The notes under the pieces were generated by a model that was not told the origin of the DNA, searched no databases, and saw only the letters and a program-made list of their open reading frames with translations. A stretch of DNA of 6,011 nt from Thermomicrobiales bacterium (GTDB lineage Bacteria; Chloroflexota; Chloroflexia; Thermomicrobiales; UBA6265), in contig JAICJJ010000195.1 in assembly GCA_025928535.1 (NCBI GenBank), positions 1 through 6,011 of the forward strand. The letters run 5' to 3'. A program made the translations under genes and the position numbers. Each line of letters opens with the position of its first letter. Position 1 is the stretch's first letter. Positions 1-4,325 of this stretch are shown one piece after another.

Positions 1-313
1 CGATCCAGTCGATCAGCGGCGCGTTGTCGCGCTCCCGGCGCGTGCCGAGTCCGCCCGGCACGATCAGCAGATCGAGCGGCGGGCAATCGGCAAGGGCGTG
101 ATGCGGCTGGATCAGCAAGCCGCCCGTGCAGCGGACCGGTTCGGCCCGTTCGGCGACCGTCAGGACGCGAAAGAGCGGAACGCGGGCGCCGGTCGCCGGA
201 TCGGCCGCGGCCGCCATCGCGAAGACTTCGAATGGGCCGCAGGCATCCAGCACTTCGACATCGTCGAAAATGAGGATGCCGACGGTTCGCGGCTGGTCGG
301 TCGAAACGGTCAT
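1..313 (-). CDS. DJ-1/PfpI-family protein, C-terminus beyond the window
   Basis: The N-terminal 104 codons are present; the gene continues past position 1. The translation opens with a short polar lead (MTVSTDQPRT), then VGILIFDDVEVLDACGPFEV at residues 11-30. That is the typical first strand and helix of the GATase1-like DJ-1/PfpI superfamily, in the isonitrile hydratase and GlxA/AraC-regulator N-terminal subgroup with its D-x-x-G-P-x-E-V-F signature. DLLIVPGG at residues 81-88 is the second conserved strand and turn. The nucleophile-elbow cysteine that would show catalytic competence lies outside the window. So would any C-terminal AraC-type DNA-binding domain, so enzyme and regulator cannot be separated. 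The ATG is supported by a strong AGGAGGG at 317-323, three bases upstream. The gene lies downstream of the acetamidase on the same strand and is probably co-transcribed with it. Family assignment is firm; function is open. Confidence 0.88.
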   Translation of the reverse strand, partial: MTVSTDQPRTVGILIFDDVEVLDACGPFEVFAMAAAADPATGARVPLFRVLTVAERAEPVRCTGGLLIQPHHALADCPPLDLLIVPGGLGTRRERDNAPLIDWI

Positions 314-316
314 CGT

Positions 317-323
317 CCCTCCT
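317..323 (-). promoter_or_regulatory. Strong Shine-Dalgarno of the DJ-1/PfpI-like gene
   Basis: On the minus strand AGGAGGG precedes the ATG at 313-311 by three bases (four from the AGGAGG core). It is the best ribosome binding site in the window, fixes the start, and shows the gene is translated independently rather than by coupling to the acetamidase, whose stop is 143 bases upstream. Confidence 0.75.
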
Positions 324-355
324 GATACGGTTCGGTTCACGGCGCCGGCGTCGGC

Positions 356-468
356 TCAGCCAAGGGCCTGCTCCAGATCGGCCCAGAGATCGTCGACGGC
401 TTCGATCCCGACCGACAGCCGCACCAGCGCCGGATCGACCTGCTCGCCGCTCGCGCCTATCTCGAACG
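356..468 (-). pseudogene. C-terminal remnant of a PLP-dependent transsulfuration enzyme (Cys/Met metabolism family)
   Basis: Reading leftwards in the frame that ends with TGA at 358-356, the translation contains VDPALVRLSVGIEAVDDLW followed by ADLEQALG and the stop. This closely matches the extreme C-terminus of cystathionine gamma-synthase/gamma-lyase, O-acetylhomoserine sulfhydrylase and methionine gamma-lyase proteins, where R-L-S-V-G-I-E-(D)-x-x-D-L-x-x-D-L-x-x-A-L is characteristic. The contributing R contacts the substrate carboxylate in that family. About 35 codons are recognisable (from roughly F-E-I-G-A-S). The remaining ~350 codons of a normal enzyme, including the PLP lysine, are absent; upstream DNA instead encodes the acetamidase in another frame. 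No start codon or ribosome site of its own is seen, so this is read as a degraded fragment. The left boundary is the natural stop; the right boundary (about 460-475) is approximate. It could alternatively be a chance match, but the agreement with the family terminus makes that unlikely. Confidence 0.7.
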
Positions 469-1383
469 CGCCGGCACGTCCGGCAGCACGTCGGCGGGCA
501 CCCGGCAGACGACGGTGTAGGCCGGGTTGAAGACGTTGGCGATTTCGTAGCGGACGGCCTGGCCGAGCAGATGGCTGGCCCCCGCCCGATCCAGCCCATA
601 GTCCTCGCCGAGCCGCCGCAGCATTTCGGTCGTCGCGTGCTGCAGCGCCTGATCGAGGGGGCGGGCGTTGCCGATCGTGAAAATGCCGGCGGCGTCTTCT
701 CCGCGCGGCCAGGCGATCGAGCGGCCTTTCTGCACGCGCAAGGCGACGGTCATTTCGAACGACGTCTCGACGCCGGTGCCGACGATTTCGCCGTCGCCCT
801 GGCGGGCGTGGCCGTCGCCGAGAAAAAAGAGCGCGCCCGGGACGCCGACGGGAAAGGCGACGGAGGCGCCAGGGCGGAAGCCACGCCAGTCCATGTTGCC
901 GCCGTGCGGTCCGCTCGTCGCGGTCGAAATCGCTTCGCCGCCGGCCGGCGCGACGCCGAAGCAGCCGATCATCGGCGCGAGCGGCAAGACGAGATCGCCG
1001 GTTTCGGCGAAGGGCGCCAGGAGCCGAACCGAGCCCGCGTCCGGGTCGATCGCCCATTCGTGCGTTTGCCGCTCCGGCAGCGAAGGCACGAAATCGGGAT
1101 CGACGACGTTCGGCGCGAGCGTGTTGCGGCTCCAGCCGGTGGCGCGGGTGGGTCGCAGCGATTCGATCGTGATATGGAGCGCATCGCCCGGCTCGGCGCC
1201 TTCGACGAAGATCGGCCCGGTCATCGGGTTCGGCCGGCTCGCCCGCGCGACGCCCGCGTCATCGCCGCCGACGGCGTCGAGCGTCGCCGCGACGACACGG
1301 TCGCCATCGGCGACGTGCAGTGCGGGCTCATGCGGACCGAGGGTGTTGAAAAATCGGGATGGCGTCAATCGGTGCGTTGTCAT
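457..1383 (-). CDS. Acetamidase/formamidase-family amidohydrolase (FmdA/AmdA)
   Basis: The 308-aa product matches the FmdA/AmdA family, metal-dependent amidases that release ammonia from formamide, acetamide or related small amides in the cytoplasm. Signatures in order are: RPNPMTGPIFVEGAEPGD at residues 50-67; the P-L-x-P-M-I-G-x-x-G-V-A-P block at 134-146; G-P-H-G-G-N-M-D at 158-165, a hallmark thought to contribute metal or active-site contacts; and V-P-G-A-L-F-F-L-G-D-G-H-A-R-Q-G-D-G-E at 181-199, the most conserved family segment. Length fits the family (about 300-340). The ATG at 1383 is chosen over in-frame ATGs up to 1479 because GGGAG lies five bases before it and family similarity begins at M-T-T-H-R-L-T. 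The actual substrate cannot be read from sequence. The last ~10 residues (V-L-P-D-V-P-A-R-S-R) run into the transsulfurase remnant and the TAG at 459-457 lies within it, so the native C-terminus was probably altered. The core fold looks intact. Confidence 0.9.
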   Translation of the reverse strand: MTTHRLTPSRFFNTLGPHEPALHVADGDRVVAATLDAVGGDDAGVARASRPNPMTGPIFVEGAEPGDALHITIESLRPTRATGWSRNTLAPNVVDPDFVPSLPERQTHEWAIDPDAGSVRLLAPFAETGDLVLPLAPMIGCFGVAPAGGEAISTATSGPHGGNMDWRGFRPGASVAFPVGVPGALFFLGDGHARQGDGEIVGTGVETSFEMTVALRVQKGRSIAWPRGEDAAGIFTIGNARPLDQALQHATTEMLRRLGEDYGLDRAGASHLLGQAVRYEIANVFNPAYTVVCRVPADVLPDVPARSR

Positions 1384-1473
1384 CTGGGCTCCCCGCGTCG
1401 GCGCTGCATTCGATGGCGAGATTGTAGAGACCCGGACCGCTCGGCGCGAGCCGAATGGACCTCCCATCGCCAT

Positions 1474-1502
1474 ATGCAATTATCGGCATAATGTGATATC
1501 AT
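1474..1502 (+). promoter_or_regulatory. Candidate promoter of the 52-aa gene
   Basis: TATCAT at 1497-1502 matches five of six -10 positions and has ATGCAA at 1474-1479 seventeen bases upstream as a poor -35. An alternative -10, GATATC at 1495-1500, has a TGT directly before it that could act as an extended -10. Transcription would start near 1509, and the leader would contain the hairpin at 1515-1540. It is face to face with the leftward candidate promoter. Confidence 0.28.
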
Positions 1503-1507
1503 GTGCA
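1479..1507 (-). promoter_or_regulatory. Candidate promoter of the acetamidase operon
   Basis: In an AT-rich island within otherwise GC-rich DNA, the minus strand shows TGCACA (1507-1502; 4 of 6 to the -35 consensus), a 17-bp spacer, and GATAAT (1484-1479; 5 of 6 to the -10 consensus). The implied transcription start is near 1472, giving a leader of about 90 bases before the acetamidase ATG. It overlaps the candidate rightward promoter, so the two transcripts would compete or share a regulator. The call rests only on spacing and composition. Confidence 0.35.
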
Positions 1508-1514
1508 TTGAAGG

Positions 1515-1540
1515 CAGGGCCGCCGAGCGAGGCGGCTCTG
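1515..1540 (+). promoter_or_regulatory. Leader hairpin before the 52-aa gene
   Basis: Positions 1515-1524 (CAGGGCCGCC) pair with 1531-1540 (GGCGGCTCTG) as a 10-bp stem with one G-U pair and a six-base loop. It ends ten bases before the GGAG ribosome site at 1551-1554. No U-run follows, so it is not an obvious terminator in this direction. It may stabilise the 5' end of the mRNA or tune translation. Confidence 0.4.
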
Positions 1541-1560
1541 ATCGTGAAAAGGAGAACATC

Positions 1561-1719
1561 GTGAATCTGTTGCGCCGGCTCTTCGTGAGCAACGACCGCT
1601 TCGAGCGGTACTACGGCGACCTGGTTCGTTCCGGCGCGGGCTACCCGACGGCGGACGAAGCGCGTCGCGACCTCATCCGCTACCATCAGTCGATGGGTCA
1701 GCACGCGTGGATTCGCTAA
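1561..1719 (+). CDS. Small hypothetical protein, 52 aa, GTG start
   Basis: I do not recognise this protein. It is a compact, charged, probably soluble and helical 52-residue product. It begins (GTG) V-N-L-L-R-R-L-F-V-S, continues with N-D-R-F-E-R-Y-Y-G-D-L-V-R-S-G at residues 11-25 and Y-P-T-A-D-E-A-R-R-D-L-I-R-Y-H at 28-42, and ends Q-H-A-W-I-R. It has no signal peptide, membrane segment, cysteine or zinc motif. The GTG is preferred because GGAG at 1551-1554 in an A-rich context sits six bases upstream. The alternative in-frame ATG at 1501 would translate the leader hairpin and lacks a ribosome site. Aromatic and charged residues with a helix-capping P-T-A-D-E segment look like a genuine small protein rather than a shadow. 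It is divergent from the acetamidase and is followed by the palindrome at 1760-1791. Its function is unknown. Confidence 0.62.
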   Translation: MNLLRRLFVSNDRFERYYGDLVRSGAGYPTADEARRDLIRYHQSMGQHAWIR

Positions 1720-1759
1720 GCGCCCCGCGGCTGGCTCGCCGACAAAGCGAGTGCGGTTG

Positions 1760-1791
1760 ACACCCCCCGGATCGATCGATCCGGGGGGTGT
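1760..1791 (+). terminator. Perfect 32-bp palindrome, probable intrinsic terminator
   Basis: The bases form a perfect inverted repeat: ACACCCCCCGGATCGA at 1760-1775 is the reverse complement of 1776-1791. As RNA it would fold into a long GC-rich stem with a minimal loop. It lies 40 bases after the 52-aa gene stop and 46 before the methyltransferase start, where a terminator would be useful. The downstream tract (TGCATTTCC) is only weakly T-rich, so termination would depend on stem strength. A dyad binding site for a regulator of the next gene is the alternative. Confidence 0.55.
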
Positions 1792-1825
1792 TGCATTTCC
1801 GGACGCCCGCCGAGCGCAACGCATC

Positions 1826-1831
1826 TACAAT
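1826..1831 (+). promoter_or_regulatory. -10 element (TACAAT) implying a leaderless methyltransferase mRNA
   Basis: TACAAT at 1826-1831 matches five of six -10 positions and ends exactly seven bases before the ATG at 1838, so a normal start distance places transcription at the A of the start codon. No Shine-Dalgarno is visible upstream of this ATG, which fits leaderless initiation. No convincing -35 is present at 16-18 bp spacing. Confidence 0.45.
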
Positions 1832-1837
1832 TTCCGC

Positions 1838-3019
1838 ATGAACGACTCCCCTCCCCTCGCCTCGGCCGCCTTCGCGGCGACCGTCGCCGCGATCCGCGAT
1901 GAGATCGACCGCGCGGGCGGCCGGATCACCTTCGCCCGCTTCATGGAACTGGCGCTTCATCATCCCGAGCATGGCTACTACCGGCGGCCCGGTCGGGGCG
2001 CGGGTCGCAGCGGCGATTTCCTGACCGCGCCGGAAGCGCACCCCTTTTTCGGCGTCACGGTGGCCCGGCAGATCGCCGATTGCTGGGAGCGGCTCGGTCG
2101 GCCCGCGCCGTTCGCCATTCGCGAATATGGCTCGGGCGTCGGCGGTCTCGCCTACGACATCCTCGTCGGCCTTTCCCGCGAAACGCCCGATCTGCTGCCG
2201 GCGCTTCGCTATCGGCTGGTCGAACCGAATGCGCATCAATCCGCCCAGGCGCTGGCGGCGCTGGCGGAGGTTGGCTTCGGCGACCTTGTCGCGGCGGAAC
2301 CGGGCGACGATCTCGCGCCGATCGTCGGCGTGGCGCTGGCGAACGAAGTCGCGGACGCGTTGCCGGTCCATCGTCTCGTCTGGCGCGACGCCGGACCGAT
2401 GGAATGTTATGTCATTCATGAAGGCGACCGCTTCGGCGAAATCGAAAGGTCGTTGTCGCCGGACGCGGCGGCGTTCGATCCGGCCGGACGGCTGCGGGCG
2501 GCGGGCGTGGCGCTGCGCGACGGCGACCGATTCGAGATCGGCCCGGCGGCGGCTGAGTGGTTCGGCGCGGTCGCGCGGGGCATCGACCGGGGCTACGCGA
2601 TCGTCATCGACTATGGCTACGACACGGCCGAGTTGTACCGGGATCACCGTCTGGCCGGCACCGTCCGCGCCTACCGCGCCCACACGGTGACCGACGATCC
2701 GTTCGCCGCCGTCGGCGCGTCGGACCTGACGGCCCACGTCGATTTCGGCGCACTGCGCGCGGCGGGCGAAGCCGAGGGCCTGACGTTGGCCGGCCTGACG
2801 ACGCAAGGCGCGTTGCTGGCGAGCCTCGGCATGGGCGACTTGCTGGTCGAGTTGGGCCGCGATCCGGAGACGACCGCGCCGGAGTACATGGCGGCGCAAG
2901 CGGCGATCGTGCGGCTGATCGACCCGGGCGGGATGGGCCGGTTCCGGGTCTTGCTGATGGCGAAAGATGCCCCGGTCGCGGCATTGCGAGGGCTGGCGGA
3001 ACGGGGGCCAACGTTTTGA
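1838..3019 (+). CDS. SAM-dependent methyltransferase, NDUFAF7/MidA family (COG1565, DUF185)
   Basis: The 393-aa product belongs to the NDUFAF7/MidA family. The eukaryotic mitochondrial member methylates an arginine of the complex I subunit NDUFS2 during assembly; the bacterial role is less settled, and a complex I or other protein arginine target is only an inference here. Signatures in order are: I-T-F-A-R-F-M-E-L-A-L at residues 30-40 with H-G-Y-Y at 45-48; S-G-D-F-L-T-A-P-E at 58-66; the SAM-binding glycine loop R-E-Y-G-S-G-V-G-G-L at 95-104; L-V-E-P at 127-130; A-N-E-V-A-D-A-L-P-V-H-R at 168-179; I-D-Y-G-Y at 257-261; G-T-V-R-A-Y at 274-279; D-L-T-A-H-V-D-F at 296-303; and the C-terminal M-G-R-F-R-V-L at 366-372. 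Length is normal. The loop departs from the common E-L-G-P-G-R-G-T-L form but keeps the acidic residue and glycines. The ATG at 1838 is chosen over an in-frame GTG at 1751, which would translate through the palindrome. No ribosome site is seen. Confidence 0.92.
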   Translation: MNDSPPLASAAFAATVAAIRDEIDRAGGRITFARFMELALHHPEHGYYRRPGRGAGRSGDFLTAPEAHPFFGVTVARQIADCWERLGRPAPFAIREYGSGVGGLAYDILVGLSRETPDLLPALRYRLVEPNAHQSAQALAALAEVGFGDLVAAEPGDDLAPIVGVALANEVADALPVHRLVWRDAGPMECYVIHEGDRFGEIERSLSPDAAAFDPAGRLRAAGVALRDGDRFEIGPAAAEWFGAVARGIDRGYAIVIDYGYDTAELYRDHRLAGTVRAYRAHTVTDDPFAAVGASDLTAHVDFGALRAAGEAEGLTLAGLTTQGALLASLGMGDLLVELGRDPETTAPEYMAAQAAIVRLIDPGGMGRFRVLLMAKDAPVAALRGLAERGPTF

Positions 3020-3020
3020 G

Positions 3021-3259
3021 TCGAGGAGTCGAGAAGTCGAGAAGAGCGTAGTTGGCGCGTTGTGGCGGCGCCGGAGGGTCGTCATCCTGAGTGGTCATGC
3101 CGCGGGGCGGCGCCATCACGGCATGAAAAACCGAGTTTTTCACAGCAGCGCAGTCGAAGGATCTCGGCGTTCCGGATGACAAGGCTGAGATGCTTCGCTG
3201 CGGCTCAGCATGACGGGGGGTAGGGCGCCGCTCCTCTTCTCGACTCCCCGACTCCTCGA
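3021..3259. repeat. Composite intergenic repeat with 24-bp inverted ends
   Basis: The non-coding interval between the methyltransferase and the 116-aa gene is filled by a structured element. Its outer arms, 3021-3044 and 3236-3259, are inverted repeats matching at 22 of 24 positions and built from GTCGAGAAG/GTCGAGGAG units. Inside are GTCATCC (3081-3087) facing GGATGAC (3174-3180), an 8-bp stem 3095-3102 with 3119-3126, an 8-bp A/T-rich stem 3124-3131 with 3135-3142, and GAAGGATCTC (3156-3165). A second unit ends at GCATGAC (3208-3214). The inner sequence resembles the widely dispersed GTCATCCTGAG...GAAGGATCTC intergenic repeats whose spurious translations (S-R-S-E-A-S and similar) are common in several phyla. 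No transposase is encoded. It may be a MITE-like or REP-like element; copy number cannot be judged here. Confidence 0.75.
3095..3142 (+). terminator. Tandem overlapping hairpins within the repeat, possible terminator
   Basis: TCATGCCG (3095-3102) pairs with CGGCATGA (3119-3126). Just after, TGAAAAAC (3124-3131) pairs with GTTTTTCA (3135-3142) around a three-base loop. Either strand would therefore have a hairpin near a run of U residues. This could end transcription from the methyltransferase gene 75 bases upstream, but the structure may simply belong to the repeat. Confidence 0.35.
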
Positions 3260-3260
3260 C

Positions 3261-3267
3261 CGGAGGA
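3261..3267 (+). promoter_or_regulatory. Shine-Dalgarno of the 116-aa gene abutting the repeat arm
   Basis: GGAGGAG lies in CGGAGGAGCGCAC just before the ATG at 3274. It begins within two to three bases of the end of the right inverted arm (3259), so the repeat reaches the translation start region without disrupting it. Confidence 0.6.
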
Positions 3268-3273
3268 GCGCAC

Positions 3274-3624
3274 ATGACAAGCGACGGCGGCTATCGATTT
3301 CTGTACGGCGCGGAGATGGCGCCGGAGGCGATTCGGCGGCGTTTTCCAGAGGCGTCGTTCGTGGCGCGGGCGTGGATCGGCGATCCGGCGGAGCCGGTCT
3401 GGGGCGTGCTGATCGCCGGGGCGGGACACGGGGAGCATCTGCCGGTGGCCGAAGCGACGACGGACGACGGCCGGCGGGTCGTGGCGGCCGTTCCATCGCC
3501 GCCGGCCGACGCCGATCCGGCGAAGGTGATCGCGGCGGCGCGCTACTGGGAACTCGCGCCGGCCTACATCGAGCGATTGGTCGCGGCGCAGGCGGCGGCC
3601 GGAGCGGAGCCGGATCGCGGGTAA
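3274..3624 (+). CDS. Hypothetical protein, 116 aa, faintly gamma-glutamylcyclotransferase-like
   Basis: I cannot assign this protein firmly. It is acidic, Ala/Gly-rich and soluble, with no signal peptide or membrane segment. The start Y-R-F-L-Y-G-A-E-M-A-P-E-A-I at residues 7-20 recalls the Y-x-x-Y-G-S-x-(M/L) opening of gamma-glutamylcyclotransferase/AIG2-fold proteins. P-V-W-G-V-L-I at 41-47 and Y-W-E-L-A-P-A-Y-I-E-R-L at 90-101 also sit where that fold has comparable segments. However, the canonical serine of the Y-G-S motif is alanine here, and the protein is shorter than most members, so the link is a guess. A strong GGAGGAG supports the ATG. Reading frame quality (GC3-rich, stop after a natural-looking tail A-E-P-D-R-G) supports a real gene. 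It converges on the Uma2 gene, with 12 bases between stops and no obvious terminator in the gap. Confidence 0.7.
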   Translation: MTSDGGYRFLYGAEMAPEAIRRRFPEASFVARAWIGDPAEPVWGVLIAGAGHGEHLPVAEATTDDGRRVVAAVPSPPADADPAKVIAAARYWELAPAYIERLVAAQAAAGAEPDRG

Positions 3625-3636
3625 GGCGCGATCGGC

Positions 3637-4191
3637 TCAGACGCTGGCGAAAACGTCGGCGGGCGCGATGGCGAACGCCGACAAGACGCCGGGGCGAATC
3701 TCGTCCTCGGCGGGCGGGCGCGGTTCGAAGCGGTCGCCGCGCAATGTGAAGACGGTCACTGCGCGCGTTTCGGGATCGACGATCCAGTATTCCTGGACGC
3801 CGAATCGAGCGTAGAGGGCACGTTTCCGACCGAGATCGCGCGCGCGCGTGCCAGGCGAAAGAACCTCGACGACGAGATCGGGCGCGGCGTCGATCGTTTT
3901 CGGGCCGACGATGTGGAGCCGTTCGGCCGATACGAAGCAGAGATCGGGCTCCAGCACAGTGTCCGGCGTCAGGCGGACGTCGATCGGGCCGAGGAAGACG
4001 CGCCCGGCGGACGCGACGAGGCTCGCCGCCCGCATCGCGGCGTGGAGGTTGCCGACAATCGTCTGATGAACCGGGATCGGCGCGGGCGTCACAACCAATT
4101 CGCCTTCCAGCAGTTCATGCCGATCCCCCTCGCGCTCGGACGGCAGATCGGCCAGATCGGCGTAGGTGTATCGCTGAATCGTCGTCGCCAT
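3637..4191 (-). CDS. Uma2-family (DUF820) putative PD-(D/E)xK endonuclease-fold protein
   Basis: The 184-aa product is a full-length member of the Uma2/DUF820 family, which has a restriction-endonuclease-like fold and is often present in many copies in cyanobacteria, Chloroflexota and planctomycetes. Its cellular role is largely unproven. It opens M-A-T-T-I-Q-R-Y-T-Y with A-D-L-A-D-L-P and R-H-E-L-L-E-G-E-L-V-V at residues 24-34, typical of the family. The nuclease-like core is L-E-P-D-L-C-F-V at 80-87, P-D-L-V-V-E-V-L-S-P at 104-113 and G-R-K-R-A-L-Y at 121-127. The probable metal-binding and catalytic residues are D83, E109 and K123, all present. Y-W-I-V-D-P at 135-140 is also conserved. 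The ATG at 4191 is preferred because GGAGG at 4197-4201 is five bases upstream; an in-frame ATG at 4203 is possible (four extra residues), but longer starts lack family similarity. It is divergent from pdhA and has no evident partner gene. Confidence 0.88.
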   Translation of the reverse strand: MATTIQRYTYADLADLPSEREGDRHELLEGELVVTPAPIPVHQTIVGNLHAAMRAASLVASAGRVFLGPIDVRLTPDTVLEPDLCFVSAERLHIVGPKTIDAAPDLVVEVLSPGTRARDLGRKRALYARFGVQEYWIVDPETRAVTVFTLRGDRFEPRPPAEDEIRPGVLSAFAIAPADVFASV

Positions 4192-4212
4192 GGCGGCCTC
4201 CATCGTGCACAG

Positions 4213-4226
4213 GCGATTGTAATCGC
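4213..4226 (-). promoter_or_regulatory. -10 element inside a 14-bp palindrome upstream of the Uma2 gene
   Basis: On the minus strand TACAAT (4221-4216) is a five-of-six -10 match and predicts transcription starting near 4209, eighteen bases before the chosen ATG. The hexamer is embedded in GCGATT-GT-AATCGC, a perfect inverted repeat with a two-base centre. That geometry is what a repressor operator overlapping a promoter would look like. No -35 was found at standard spacing. Confidence 0.35.
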
Positions 4227-4270
4227 GGCGCCGCAGCGGCGGGCGTGGTCCGGCGTGGCGCGGGACGCGG

Positions 4271-4276
4271 TACAAT
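4271..4276 (+). promoter_or_regulatory. Candidate -10 element of the pdhA-pdhB operon
   Basis: TACAAT at 4271-4276 lies 168 bases before the E1 alpha ATG in the divergent gap and predicts transcription near 4283, immediately before the overlapping hairpins. No good -35 is seen. The same hexamer occurs at the two other candidate promoters at 1826 and 4221, which is the main reason to take it seriously. Confidence 0.35.
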
Positions 4277-4281
4277 GGCGT

Positions 4282-4325
4282 GACTTCGTGGGGAAGTCAT
4301 TCGACTTCCCCACCTGCATAGGTGG
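4282..4325 (+). promoter_or_regulatory. Three overlapping, mutually exclusive hairpins in the probable pdhA leader
   Basis: Stem A pairs GACTTC (4282-4287) with GAAGTC (4293-4298). Stem B pairs GTGGGGAAGTC (4288-4298) with GACTTCCCCAC (4303-4313) around an ATTC loop, 11 bp without mismatch. Stem C pairs CCACCT (4310-4315) with AGGTGG (4320-4325) around GCAT. Neighbouring stems share bases, so A excludes B and B excludes C. This can be an attenuation-like switch or just an inserted repeat. No U-run follows stem B, which argues against a simple terminator. The rest of the leader (4326-4443) is GC-rich and shows no further clear signal apart from the GTCAT/ATGAC bounded unit described separately. 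Confidence 0.5.

Noticed and set aside
1384..1479. N-terminal extension of the acetamidase to the ATG at 1479
   Set aside because: The extra 32 residues show no family similarity and overlap the candidate promoter, while the ATG at 1383 has a ribosome site and begins at the conserved region.
571..1491. Long rightward open frame opposite the acetamidase
   Set aside because: Arg/Ala-rich shadow of the acetamidase on the other strand. It has no family motifs, whereas the minus strand encodes a full conserved domain.
1501..1560. ATG at 1501 as start of the small gene
   Set aside because: It would translate the leader hairpin and has no ribosome site. The GTG at 1561 has GGAG at good spacing.
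1673..3085. 470-codon leftward open frame opposite the methyltransferase
   Set aside because: Shadow of the NDUFAF7-like gene. It is rich in R, A and G, has no motifs, and runs through the palindrome and the repeat.
3021..3259. CRISPR array
   Set aside because: The repeats are inverted or irregular and there are no equal-length spacers between identical direct repeats.
3140..3496. Leftward frame containing M-L-S-R-S-E-A-S
   Set aside because: This peptide is the usual spurious translation of the dispersed GTCATGCTGAG-type repeat, not a protein.
3637..4191. Uma2 nuclease as part of a toxin-antitoxin or defence island
   Set aside because: The neighbours are a convergent unknown gene and a metabolic operon; no antitoxin, methylase or helicase is present. 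Uma2 genes are commonly solitary.
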